A stretch of 42,286 nt of DNA, taken from Streptomyces sp. NBC_01142. Its GTDB lineage: Bacteria; Actinomycetota; Actinomycetes; Streptomycetales; Streptomycetaceae. The notes under the pieces are model-generated. The model ran no database searches. It saw nothing but the letters and a program-made list of their open reading frames with translations, and was not told the DNA's origin. The DNA lies in the NCBI RefSeq assembly GCF_026341125.1, contig NZ_JAPEOR010000011.1:1-42286 (forward strand). Direction: 5' to 3'. This document shows positions 7,574-15,293 of this stretch, in pieces (the stretch's first letter is position 1; each line of letters begins with the position of its first letter). The position numbers and the translations under genes are program-made.

Positions 7574-8350
7574 TTACGGGTATGGCTCGCGCCCGTTCCG
7601 GGCTCGGCGGATGCTGGCCTCCAGGGCCGCCATCAGGTCCACCGGCGGCACCGGCTCGGGAGGCTCCTCCCAGCCCACACCCGCGAGTTTGGCTTCCACG
7701 ACCTGCTCCAGCGCTGCGCCGTACTCGTCGTGCAGGGCGCTGATGTCCACGCCGGTCAGGTGGTCGATCAGCGTCTCGGCGAGCTCCAGCTCCCGTGTGG
7801 TGGCCGGCGCCGCCACGGCGATGTCCTCGGGTGGGCGGACTTCCTCCGGCCACCGCAGGGCGTGGACCACGAGGACGCCCTGGCGCGGGCGCAGCACCGC
7901 CAAGCGCTCCCGGGTGCGCGCGGCGAACTTGGCCACGGCGAGGACCCCTTTGCGGGTCATCGCCTCTACCAGCAGGGTGTACGGGCGCAGAGCCGCCTGC
8001 CCGTCGGCCGGTCCGGCGTAGTAGAACCGCTCGTACAGCAGCGGGTCGACGTCCCGCTCGTCGACGAAGCCGACGATCTCCACGGCCTTGCGGGTGGCCA
8101 GCGGAAGGTGGTCCAGGTCCTCATCCCGCAACACGACTACCCGGCCGTCCGGGGCCTGCCAGCCCCGGCCGATCTCGGACTCGCCGACCTCGCGGGCCTC
8201 GGCCTCGCACACCTGCCGGTGCCGGATTCGGGCGCCGTCCGCGGCGTGCACGCGGTGAAGGCGCGGCCTCGCCTCCTCGATCCCCGTGTAGAGCCGCACC
8301 GGCACGCTCACCAGTGCGCAGGTGATATGGCCGGACCACAACACGCTCAT
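7574..8350 (-). CDS. ku: Ku family DNA end-binding protein
   Basis: The 258-residue protein starts at ATG 8350; the frame continues upstream but that stretch is out of character. The N-terminus SVLWSGHITCALVSVPVRL, then LHRVHAADGARIR and QVCEAE, is the bacterial Ku barrel. The central YERFYYAGP and the KFAARTRERLAVLRPRQGVL segment are also diagnostic. Ku homodimers bind broken DNA ends and recruit ligase D in non-homologous end joining. No ligD lies in the window. Streptomyces often encode several Ku paralogues, and this one is probably an accessory copy. Confidence 0.9.
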   Translation of the reverse strand: MSVLWSGHITCALVSVPVRLYTGIEEARPRLHRVHAADGARIRHRQVCEAEAREVGESEIGRGWQAPDGRVVVLRDEDLDHLPLATRKAVEIVGFVDERDVDPLLYERFYYAGPADGQAALRPYTLLVEAMTRKGVLAVAKFAARTRERLAVLRPRQGVLVVHALRWPEEVRPPEDIAVAAPATTRELELAETLIDHLTGVDISALHDEYGAALEQVVEAKLAGVGWEEPPEPVPPVDLMAALEASIRRARNGREPYP

Positions 8351-8466
8351 GAGCCCACCCTGTACGACGAGCCCGGGGGCCGCACCGCCACTACGCCGCA
8401 GGGAGGAGTGTGGAGAGAAGCAGGAGCCAGTCGGGCCGGCCGGGGCGGCGGACCTCCTCCGGCTCG

Positions 8467-9903
8467 CTACCAGTCGGCCACGGGTCGCAGGGCCAGGGCG
8501 TCGGAGGTACGCGCGTACTCCCACCAGTACAGGTGGTACACCTCCTTGGGCTCATGGAGCTGGTGGTGCGACCGCAGGGCACAGACGAGCAGTTCGCTCT
8601 CCGTGACCCGGCCCGGCCACTCATCCGAGAGAGACCGACCGTCCTCGCCTCGGTACGGATTTCTCACCAGAAGGCCCGTGACCCACTCTGCAGGCGCGTC
8701 ATCGCAGTCCATCGGGTCCAGCTCGCTGTGCGAGACGACGTAACCGACGACCTCCAGCGGCACCCTCTGCTCAAGGTGGTGCCGAACGACTGCCGGGCCG
8801 TTCAGCGGACGGAAGTAGCTGAATGCTGCGGCGTCGAACTGTTCGAACAAGTGCCGGATCGGCTGGAAGTCCACGGGGACGCCGGGCAGCTGGAACGACA
8901 GGTGACAGTCGTAGACCGCCCGAAAGCGGTGGTTGGCGATGCTCGCGGTGAGGGTGTAAAAGCCTCCGCCCTGGCAGGTGTCGAAGTAGGTGACCTGCTC
9001 GGTGTGGTGGGCGTTCTCCAGGGTGTCTTCGCGCTTTTTCCAGGCACGCAGCGCCTCGACGAACTCGCGGGCGCCGACGCCGTGCCAGTTCGCGCTCGAC
9101 TGCTGGATGTTCCACTGCGGTGCGGCACTGGTCCAGCCCATCGAGCCCAGCCCGTACAGCAACTCCACGATGCCGTCCTCGTTGTACGGCCTGACCGGCA
9201 CATCGAGAGAGACGCCGCTGCCGCTGCCGAACGCCCAGTCCACGTCGGGCAGCTCCGGCACGAAGATGAACTCCCCGAACCCGCCCCTGGACTTGACGTA
9301 CGGCAGCGGCTTCAGGTCGGGGTCGAGCAGCCGCGCCTCGGCACCCGGCAGGCCGGTGGCCGGCCGGCGCCGACGCCGGGGCTTGGGGACAGCAGCGAGG
9401 TGCACGCGGCCGTGGGTGATCAGTTCCTCCCGCTTCACCTGCAGGAGGTTGACCAGCGACCTCGGTGTGCTCAGGACCTGAGTCAGCTCGTCTTCGCCGA
9501 ACAGCAGGATCGGCCCCCGGTCCCGGCGCACCCGCAGGTCCTCCACCGCCGAGTCGGTGAAGCCGTTCACGCTGATGATGACGCCTACGACAGCGGATGA
9601 GGCGGCCCGCTCCATCCGTGAGCGGACGGAATCGAAGACGTTGATGTCGGCCGGCTCGTTGTGCCACTTGGCCTCGATCAGGTACCAGGTGTCCCCGTAG
9701 CGGGCCACCAGGTCCGTCTGCCGCGGTTTCGCGACGGACGCGTTGCGGTCGACCCGGAAGTGCGCCCGCCTGAACAACTGCTCCAGCAGCACCTCCAGCT
9801 GGTAGCCCCGCTTGTGGGCGGACGGCATCGCCCCGAGCTGCTTGAAGTCCGCCAGCAGCGAAGACCCTCCCGCTCTGACGCGTTTCCCCTCACCGGCAGC
9901 CAT
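8467..9903 (-). CDS. PD-(D/E)XK restriction-endonuclease-like protein with large C-terminal domain
   Basis: ATG 9903 is preceded by AGGGAGGGAG, giving 478 residues; longer starts lack such a site. The N-terminal 130 residues form a Mrr/restriction-type nuclease: E37 in GYQLEVLLEQLF, D64 in QTDLVARYG and E77-x-K79 in WYLIEAKW. Residues from about 180 to the end belong to a domain I do not recognise, with many aromatics and a GGGFYTLTASIANH strand region. Fusion of a nuclease to a large unknown domain, next to ku, points to DNA defence. This could be a type IV-like enzyme or an abortive effector. No methylase is adjacent. Confidence 0.6.
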   Translation of the reverse strand: MAAGEGKRVRAGGSSLLADFKQLGAMPSAHKRGYQLEVLLEQLFRRAHFRVDRNASVAKPRQTDLVARYGDTWYLIEAKWHNEPADINVFDSVRSRMERAASSAVVGVIISVNGFTDSAVEDLRVRRDRGPILLFGEDELTQVLSTPRSLVNLLQVKREELITHGRVHLAAVPKPRRRRRPATGLPGAEARLLDPDLKPLPYVKSRGGFGEFIFVPELPDVDWAFGSGSGVSLDVPVRPYNEDGIVELLYGLGSMGWTSAAPQWNIQQSSANWHGVGAREFVEALRAWKKREDTLENAHHTEQVTYFDTCQGGGFYTLTASIANHRFRAVYDCHLSFQLPGVPVDFQPIRHLFEQFDAAAFSYFRPLNGPAVVRHHLEQRVPLEVVGYVVSHSELDPMDCDDAPAEWVTGLLVRNPYRGEDGRSLSDEWPGRVTESELLVCALRSHHQLHEPKEVYHLYWWEYARTSDALALRPVADW

Positions 9904-10241
9904 GGGCTCCCTCCCTGTCTTGATCTCGACGATGGGCTCACCTCTCCACGACCGTCGCCGCCAGGATGGCGTACGGCACTGACAACACCGCCTGGCCAGC
10001 GGCGAAGCCTTCTCGCGGAGCGTCGGTGGAGTAGGCGACAACTGCAGCGGACGCGGTCGGTGAAGCCCTGGGAGCTATCGAACGAGTCCAGCCGGAAGGG
10101 AGCGTTCTCGCTCGCAAGCCGCTCGTGTTCGTCTGGGACGAGGCGCCGCCCGGCCGGCCGGTGCTGTTGGCGATTCGCCCGACCGCGCCGTGTCCTGCTG
10201 AGCCAGCCCGCCCGGTGCCACCGGCTGCCAGGCTGAGCCTC
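9904..10241 (+). other. intergenic stretch with a coding-like remnant
   Basis: From about 10045 a plus-strand frame in register with the downstream ATG 10242 reads as normal protein, including ARKPLVFVWDEAPPGRPVLL, but it begins right after an in-frame TAG and has no start better than GTG 10125. It is probably the tail of a lost gene. The promoter of the minus-strand nuclease gene should also lie here, but I see no clear boxes. Confidence 0.3.
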
Positions 10242-10425
10242 ATGGACTTTGTCGATGCCGCCCTGGACAGCGTCTGGCCCGCCGAACTACGTACCGACCG
10301 GCTGCTCCTGCGACCGGTCACCCCCGAAGACGCGAACCTTGTCCGCGAGTTGCTGACCGACGAGCGGGTCCGGGTCTACCTGTGCGGTCCCGCCTCGCAC
10401 GCGCGCGTCGCCGCCCGGCGGGCGT
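10242..10425 (+). pseudogene. N-terminal half of a GNAT acetyltransferase
   Basis: From ATG 10242 the translation runs through ELRTDRLLLRPVTPEDA and LLTDERVRVYLCGP, the standard opening of RimJ-type GNAT N-acetyltransferases. The similarity stops near 10425, before the acetyl-CoA-binding motif A. The frame then runs antisense across the next gene. A matching C-terminal half begins near 11650, so the gene appears to be split by the DNA in between. Confidence 0.6.
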
Positions 10426-10484
10426 GGTGCTGCAGGGCGGCGAAGTTGGTGGCCGCCGCTTCAACGAGGCCACCGAACCTCAGA

Positions 10485-11045
10485 TCAGCGACGCTCGATG
10501 CTGAAACCGCTGTCGTGCAGAGCCGCGGTCCACCGGTCCCGGTCGAACCACTTGGTGATGTCCGGGGACATGGCAGTGATCTGCTTCATCCGGTCGTCCC
10601 AGTCGTGACCGGAGGGACCACGACTGCCCTCGCAACCCTCGCAACCGTCCTCTCCGTGGATGTGACCGGCCATCCACGCATTCACGGCAACGTTGATGAT
10701 CACTGCGAAGAGGTCCCCGCCGGTCTGCACAAGCGAGTCCGGAACACCGGCCAGCACCAGAGCCAGTTCGGGATTGTCGACCGGCGGCATGGGAGCCACG
10801 CCCACGCCGGCGCTCTCGCTGGAGGCCTCGAACTTTTTGTGCTGCTGGGCGAGGGACTTGGCCAGCTCTTCCGCGTCGAAGTACCGCCATGCGGAACGTT
10901 GTTGGATACCCAGCTGAGCGGCGACCCTGCTCATATTGGCTTCAATGGTGTCCTCGACGGACCCGGGCCGCATCGTCACCCCGAGGCGGGCGAGTTCGGC
11001 CAGCGTCTGCGCGACCGCATCCTTGAAAGCTTTGGTGTTCCTCAC
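10485..11045 (-). CDS. uncharacterised protein with possible N-terminal helix-turn-helix; paralogue of the 2.3-kb fragment
   Basis: The protein is 186 residues from ATG 11045. The first 70 or so residues are helical and could form a DNA-binding fold (VAAQLGIQQRSAWRYFDAEE). The C-terminal half has NAWMAGHIHGEDGCEGC, with two cysteines and two histidines, and GHDWDDRM. The truncated fragment at 2275-2739 shares these motifs. I do not know the family. The gene sits inside the interrupted GNAT gene, so it probably arrived with the inserted segment. A metal-binding role for the His/Cys cluster is possible but unproven. Confidence 0.55.
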   Translation of the reverse strand: MRNTKAFKDAVAQTLAELARLGVTMRPGSVEDTIEANMSRVAAQLGIQQRSAWRYFDAEELAKSLAQQHKKFEASSESAGVGVAPMPPVDNPELALVLAGVPDSLVQTGGDLFAVIINVAVNAWMAGHIHGEDGCEGCEGSRGPSGHDWDDRMKQITAMSPDITKWFDRDRWTAALHDSGFSIERR

Positions 11046-11173
11046 GGAAACAGACTAGGGCCTACCCGCACCGCCACGTCCAAGCCGCCTGTTCCGCCGA
11101 ACTGAGCGGACACTTCTCCGAGGCGATATCTACGCTGGAGACTCACGAGGACCTGAGCCTAGGGAGGGAAGCC

Positions 11174-11542
11174 GTGGAGGACAGCTTGGCGGAGCGCCGG
11201 GCGGCGCACGCCCGGTGGCGCGTTCAGCGGTGGACCGAGACGGCGCTGAATGCCGTGATGTCGGATCCCGCTGTTCAGCGCCTCAGGGAAGAGATCGACC
11301 AGCTGGAAGCCTCCTTGGCGCGAGAGCTCAGCCCCAAGCTCCGGCGCTCCCAGGAGCGGTACGACCGTGCGGTGAGGGACGGCGACTACGACCTGCTAAT
11401 CCGGAGGTGTCCGGGAAAACATGGCAGGTGGGGGCGGATCTGTGTCCTGGATGTCGGGCACGAGGCGGACTATCCGCACTTAGGGACCACCCCCGAAGGG
11501 CAGCCGGTGGCATGGGTGGGAACTGCTCCAGACGACGATTGA
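11174..11542 (+). CDS. small coiled-coil protein with C-terminal CPxxHGxxGRIC motif
   Basis: GTG 11174 follows AGGGAGGGA at a good distance and gives 122 residues. Residues 1-75 are a charged, mostly helical region with coiled-coil character. Residues 78-122 hold CPGKHGRWGRIC, a later GH, and HLGTTPEGQPVAWVG. The same C-terminal pattern (CPASHGLYGRIC, GH, HLGRAPDGAWIAW) ends the neighbouring gene at 11627-12115. The cysteines and histidines could bind a metal. It lies on the segment that splits the GNAT gene. The function is unknown. Confidence 0.5.
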   Translation: MEDSLAERRAAHARWRVQRWTETALNAVMSDPAVQRLREEIDQLEASLARELSPKLRRSQERYDRAVRDGDYDLLIRRCPGKHGRWGRICVLDVGHEADYPHLGTTPEGQPVAWVGTAPDDD

Positions 11543-11626
11543 CCTGCTTGATCGGCATATCCGCTGCTTCACCCCAATCAGGAACTGGCAAGCCCGAGCT
11601 GCGCGATCGGGAGGCTATTCCGAGAG

Positions 11627-12115
11627 TTGCAACATCCGACTCCACCATTACGGGAGGCGGTCGGTGCGATCGTCAGCTGGTGGACAGCGGCTGTGCCCGG
11701 CGGCGGCCCGTTGGTTGCTGTCACCCAGGCGGCGAACGTCCGCTCGCGCCGCCTGCTGGAGTCGGTCGGCATGGTGCTCGTCGACGAGTTCGACGAGCAC
11801 GGTGCCCGGCAGTGCCTGTACACCCCTGGCGGCGACGAGGACGACTCCGACCTGCGCTGGTTCCGCCTGGTCGCCTCACGCTTGGACGAGGTGGAGCGAC
11901 GCCGCGGCGCACAGGCCCGCGCCACCGCAGCGGGTCAGCGCCTCCCGGAGGACCTGACGGCTCTTACCGCCGACGAACTAGGCCAGCTGTGCCCTGCCAG
12001 CCACGGGCTCTACGGCCGTATCTGCGCCCACGCGGCAGGCCACACTCCGGCCCTCCACCTGGGCCGGGCCCCCGACGGCGCGTGGATCGCCTGGCTGACA
12101 GGCCGCGCGGTATGA
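11627..12115 (+). pseudogene. C-terminal half of a GNAT acetyltransferase plus Cys/His tail
   Basis: From about 11650 the translation reads REAVGAIVSWWTAA, PLVAVTQAANVRSRRLLESV and VGMVLVDEFDEHGARQCLY, which is the last third of a RimJ-like GNAT domain. The tail continues for about 95 residues with CPASHGLYGRIC and HLGRAPDGAWIAW, resembling the C-terminus of the gene at 11174. The only start is a TTG at 11627 with no ribosome site, and the acetyl-CoA loop is missing. The front half is at 10242-10425. A small protein might still be made, but it could not be an acetyltransferase. Confidence 0.55.
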
Positions 12116-12191
12116 CGCTCTGCCCGGACCGGAGCGGGTGTGCACCGCGGCAGGTTCTGACGAGTACGGCGCAGCGGGCCGACGCCGGCGG

Positions 12192-12998
12192 TCAGCTCGC
12201 GATCGGCGGATACCGCAGCCAGTCTTCGTCCCAGCCGTGGCCCGGATCTTCGTGGAGGTCCTCCACCGGCGGGTGGTAGGCCCAGCCGGTCCGGTGGAGG
12301 GCTTGGGCCTGGTCCGCCAGCGCCTTGAGTCCGATCCAGCGTTCCTCGGCTGGGCGGAGCAGGGTCGCCTGGCCGGGATGCTGGCGGTAGAGCTCGCCGG
12401 GCTGCTCTTGCATCCAGCCGGCGGACACCGCTTCGGCGTTGAGGCAGAGGGCGACGTCCTGGCCGTACGGCAGGGCGGGCCAGGCACCCAGTGCGCGGGC
12501 CAGCTCGGTGTAGAGGGTGACCGTGGTCCCCATGACCGGGAATCGTTCGGCGAGCAGCCCCTCGAGCAAGGTGCGCGGCGGGATGAGGCCGGGGGCCGGG
12601 TCGTAGGGGCCCGGGGCGGTGGAGCCGTCGGCCAGGAGGTCCAGACAGGGTGAGACGACCCAGGCGATGGTCGGGTTGTTGATCAGCGTGTGGATGTCGC
12701 GGGACAGGGCGAGCGGGTCGGGGAGCAGGTCGTCCGCGTCGAGCTGGCGCAGCAGCACTCCCGTGGCGCGGGCCAGGGCGAGGGTCCGGGCCCGGGCGGC
12801 GCCGCCCGGCCGGCCGGTGTCGGTGGAGATCCACGGCTCGTCGGGCAGGTACTTCAGGTCGACGGGTCCATCGGCCTGCACCAGCCATTCCATCTTCCAG
12901 TCGGGAGGGAGTTGTTGGACGGCCAGGGAGTGGTAGGCCTCGCCCAGGAATGTGGCCGTGGCGGCATGGACGGGCGTGATGATGCTGATCACCGGCAT
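12192..12998 (-). CDS. family 2 glycosyltransferase
   Basis: ATG 12998 behind GAAGGGG gives 268 residues. The N-terminus PVISIITPVHAATATFL is the nucleotide-binding start of a GT-A fold, GGAARARTLALARATG is the usual small-residue helix, and LLRQLDADDLLP (residues 82-93) contains the DxD metal and sugar-nucleotide motif. No membrane segment is present, so it acts in the cytoplasm on an unknown acceptor. It is followed, after a gap and also leftward, by nothing obviously related. The sugar donor cannot be predicted. Confidence 0.8.
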   Translation of the reverse strand: MPVISIITPVHAATATFLGEAYHSLAVQQLPPDWKMEWLVQADGPVDLKYLPDEPWISTDTGRPGGAARARTLALARATGVLLRQLDADDLLPDPLALSRDIHTLINNPTIAWVVSPCLDLLADGSTAPGPYDPAPGLIPPRTLLEGLLAERFPVMGTTVTLYTELARALGAWPALPYGQDVALCLNAEAVSAGWMQEQPGELYRQHPGQATLLRPAEERWIGLKALADQAQALHRTGWAYHPPVEDLHEDPGHGWDEDWLRYPPIAS

Positions 12999-13161
12999 GA
13001 GCGGGGCCCCTTCGTTCGCGATCGTGCCGGGCAGTCTGTGCGCCCTCCTTGGCCGTAGACGGCGTGCGCCGCGGGGCTCCCGTCGCCCGGGAGGTTTCGG
13101 GCACCGCGTGGTCTTCGGGGGCCGCCGCACGGAATTCGCCTCTGTCGCGGCCAGCTCCGGC

Positions 13162-14076
13162 TCACGCAGCGAACGGCGGGATCTTGGCGTAGGCGTCGGG
13201 CATCGCGGCGAGGGGGTGGGGCTTGGGGGCGGCGGGTGCGCTGATGCGCCGGGCCCACCAGATGCGCAGCCGGTACGGGGGGTGGGTGGTTGCCGAGCGC
13301 AGGCCGAGCCACAGGCGTGCGGGCTGTGGGATCGTGCGCAGCAGTGCGGTGTTGCGCCTCCACAGGGCGATCACGGAGTTGCGGCCGCAGGCGCGCACGG
13401 CGCGGGCGTCGCAGGCGAGCTCGCTGTGCCAGACCCATCCGATGTACAGCAGCCGGAGGGCTACTGCTGCCAGGACGGCGAGGGACCAGGGCAGCCACGC
13501 GGCCGCCAGGACGACCAGGAGCACCCCGACGGCCTGGACCACGGTCGAGCGCGCGTTGTCGCGGCGCAGGATGTGGCCGAGCTCGTGCTCGAGGACGGCC
13601 GGCAGGTGGTCGGTGTCGCCCGGGCCGAACCAGTTGCTGCCCAGCCACACATGGGCCCGCCGCCCGGCGCCCACGGAGGCGGCCTCGTTGCCGTCGCCGG
13701 CCGGGTCCCAGCCGTCGGTGAACGCGATGCTCAGGCGCTGCAGGCGGTGCTCGCGGGCCACGGCCCACAGGTGGCTCTCGGTGCTCCGCATCAGCTGTAC
13801 GGCCGCGCTGTAGAGGGGGCCCGGGGCGTGCGGGGGCCTGGAGCGCAGGAGTCTGTTCCAGGTGTGGTGCTGGGCCCGGAAGCCTTCGGCTACCTGGGTA
13901 CGACGGTCACTGGCGCAGTGAACTGCCCAGACCCAGCTGGCGATCACGGCCATGGGGAGGGCGTGAAGCCCCAGGTGCGGGCCGCTCCCCCACCGTGTGA
14001 TGACCGCGATCGTCAGCATCCAGCCGACGACGAAGTGGCTCCAGAAACGGTCCCGTATCCACCCGATCGTCTGCAT
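13162..14076 (-). CDS. M48-like membrane zinc metalloprotease
   Basis: The protein is 304 residues from ATG 14076, whose first base pairs overlap the TGA of the upstream small gene. Two N-terminal hydrophobic segments (about residues 12-52) and one or two more at about 178-215 anchor it in the membrane. HELGH (164-168) with E219 in HSELACDARA is the HExxH...E zinc site of Ste24/HtpX-type proteases. The coupling with a small membrane protein suggests that they work together. The substrate is unknown, and a role in membrane protein quality control or signalling is possible. Confidence 0.75.
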   Translation of the reverse strand: MQTIGWIRDRFWSHFVVGWMLTIAVITRWGSGPHLGLHALPMAVIASWVWAVHCASDRRTQVAEGFRAQHHTWNRLLRSRPPHAPGPLYSAAVQLMRSTESHLWAVAREHRLQRLSIAFTDGWDPAGDGNEAASVGAGRRAHVWLGSNWFGPGDTDHLPAVLEHELGHILRRDNARSTVVQAVGVLLVVLAAAWLPWSLAVLAAVALRLLYIGWVWHSELACDARAVRACGRNSVIALWRRNTALLRTIPQPARLWLGLRSATTHPPYRLRIWWARRISAPAAPKPHPLAAMPDAYAKIPPFAA

Positions 14077-14285
14077 CACCGCTCTGCCGGGTCGGACAGG
14101 TCGGGCAGAGCCGTGTGCTGCGTGGACGTGCGCAGTTGCTGGGCGCAGACAGCGGCCTGCCGGCGCTCGCGGCGCTCGGCATCGCGGTGGGCGACGCGCA
14201 GAGCGCCGAGCTCCCACATCACCAGGGCGCCCATGGCGGTGAGCGCGAGCAGGCCCATCCAGCTCAGCACGGTGACCATCATCAA
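14076..14285 (-). CDS. small single-span membrane protein
   Basis: This 69-residue protein starts at one of three consecutive ATG codons (14285, 14282, 14279) behind GAGGGAA. Residues 3-28 form one hydrophobic segment; the rest is charged, with an RDAERRERRQ stretch that should lie in the cytoplasm. Its stop overlaps the protease start (TGATG), indicating translational coupling. It is probably a partner or regulator of the protease. The family is not recognised. Confidence 0.6.
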   Translation of the reverse strand: MMMVTVLSWMGLLALTAMGALVMWELGALRVAHRDAERRERRQAAVCAQQLRTSTQHTALPDLSDPAER

Positions 14286-15259
14286 GTTCCCTCATCGCAG
14301 GTGACGTTCGGCCGAGCCCCCGGACGGAGTGGCGAACGCGGTCGGCCGGGCCGGGCCCAGGAGCGTCCTGCTCGGTGCTGGCAGTTTTCGGCACCGGCGA
14401 GCTGGTGAACGCAGCATGTGCGGGGCGTCCCGTCCGGCGGACCGCCTTACGCGAACTACTCGTCATGGCGTTCCGCACGGCGGGACGAGGGGCGTCATCT
14501 GGGACAGGTGGGGCGGGATGTGCCGCAGGCTGTGGGGGCGAGGGCCGCCCTCGTCGTCCGGGCCGTACGGCCAGGTGCCCGCAGGAGGTCAGCCCCGGTG
14601 AGCCGCACGATTTGCCTCGAAGATCTCACCTGATTCCTCATACGTCGGGCCGCACCTAACCCTGGTGGTGACGTCGGCATGAGTTCCCCGACACGGGCAC
14701 CGTCTGCTTTCGGCCTCAGGGGCGAAAGCCGAAGACCGTCCGAGGGCATCGCCCGGCTCCACAAGGCGCACCAGATCCGACCCAACCCTGCTGATAGTCC
14801 TGCGAGTTCACGGGTGCGGCGGAGAGGCGGACAGGGCGCACGCATCCGGACAAGTTCTCCGTATCCGGCTACGCGGCGAGCACCGGTGCATACGCTGGAC
14901 GAAGTTGTCCCAGTGGCCTCCCCCGTACCACTGGGACAACTTTCGTAGAGGCAGTCCTCCTCGGGCCCTGCTGTGCAAGACAGGGCACCGCCGGGGCTGC
15001 TCTTCCGGTCGCCGCCTGCCCGACTGTTCCTGGTCACAGTTGTTTCCTGGGGAGCCACGGAGCCACCCCTTTCCCGGGCGCCGTGGGCGTCGGCATCACG
15101 TCACGCGGCCCGATTGCTGCCCTGTATCGTCGTGGTGGCGTACTTCGCTGGTGCGCGCCGCGGCCGGGCCCACCTCTGGTCGAGGGTGAATCGAGCGGCC
15201 GCTCGGAGGCGAATGTGACTTGGTTGTACTGGTGTGTCCTTGACGCCTCGTACGCTCCC
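14286..15259. other. long intergenic region without a supported gene
   Basis: No frame here combines a start, a ribosome site and convincing codon use. The clearest structure is the 15-bp hairpin at 14901-14941. The segment 14375-14480 on the plus strand reads LAVFGTGELVNAA and RRTALRELLVMAF, which may be a decayed gene end, but this is weak. The right end of the stretch is flush with the IS630 element. Confidence 0.4.
14901..14941. repeat. 15-bp perfect inverted repeat
   Basis: AAGTTGTCCCAGTGG (14901-14915) and CCACTGGGACAACTT (14927-14941) are exact complements around an 11-base pyrimidine-rich loop. There is no nearby gene end for it to terminate, and the arms are less GC-rich than the local sequence. 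It could be a terminator left from lost genes, a regulator-binding site or a recombination site. Confidence 0.6.
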
Positions 15260-15289
15260 TAGTGCGTTGTCCACGAACGTTCGCCGGGG
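15260..15289. repeat. left inverted repeat of the IS630 element
   Basis: The 30 bases from TA at 15260-15261 match the reverse complement of the right end exactly. The arm contains the small palindrome CGAACGTTCG. Confidence 0.8.
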
Positions 15290-15293
15290 TTGA

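Noticed and set aside
8351..8524. N-terminal extension of Ku to a start at 8524
   Set aside because: Ku proteins begin at the SVLWSGHI segment; the extension is arginine-rich and runs close to the next gene.
11627..12115. Treating this as an intact 162-residue protein
   Set aside because: It begins in mid GNAT domain at a TTG without a ribosome site, and its missing front half is recognisable at 10242.
14973..15218. 81-codon plus-strand frame before the IS element
   Set aside because: Poor codon bias, no ribosome site, and low-complexity arginine-rich composition.
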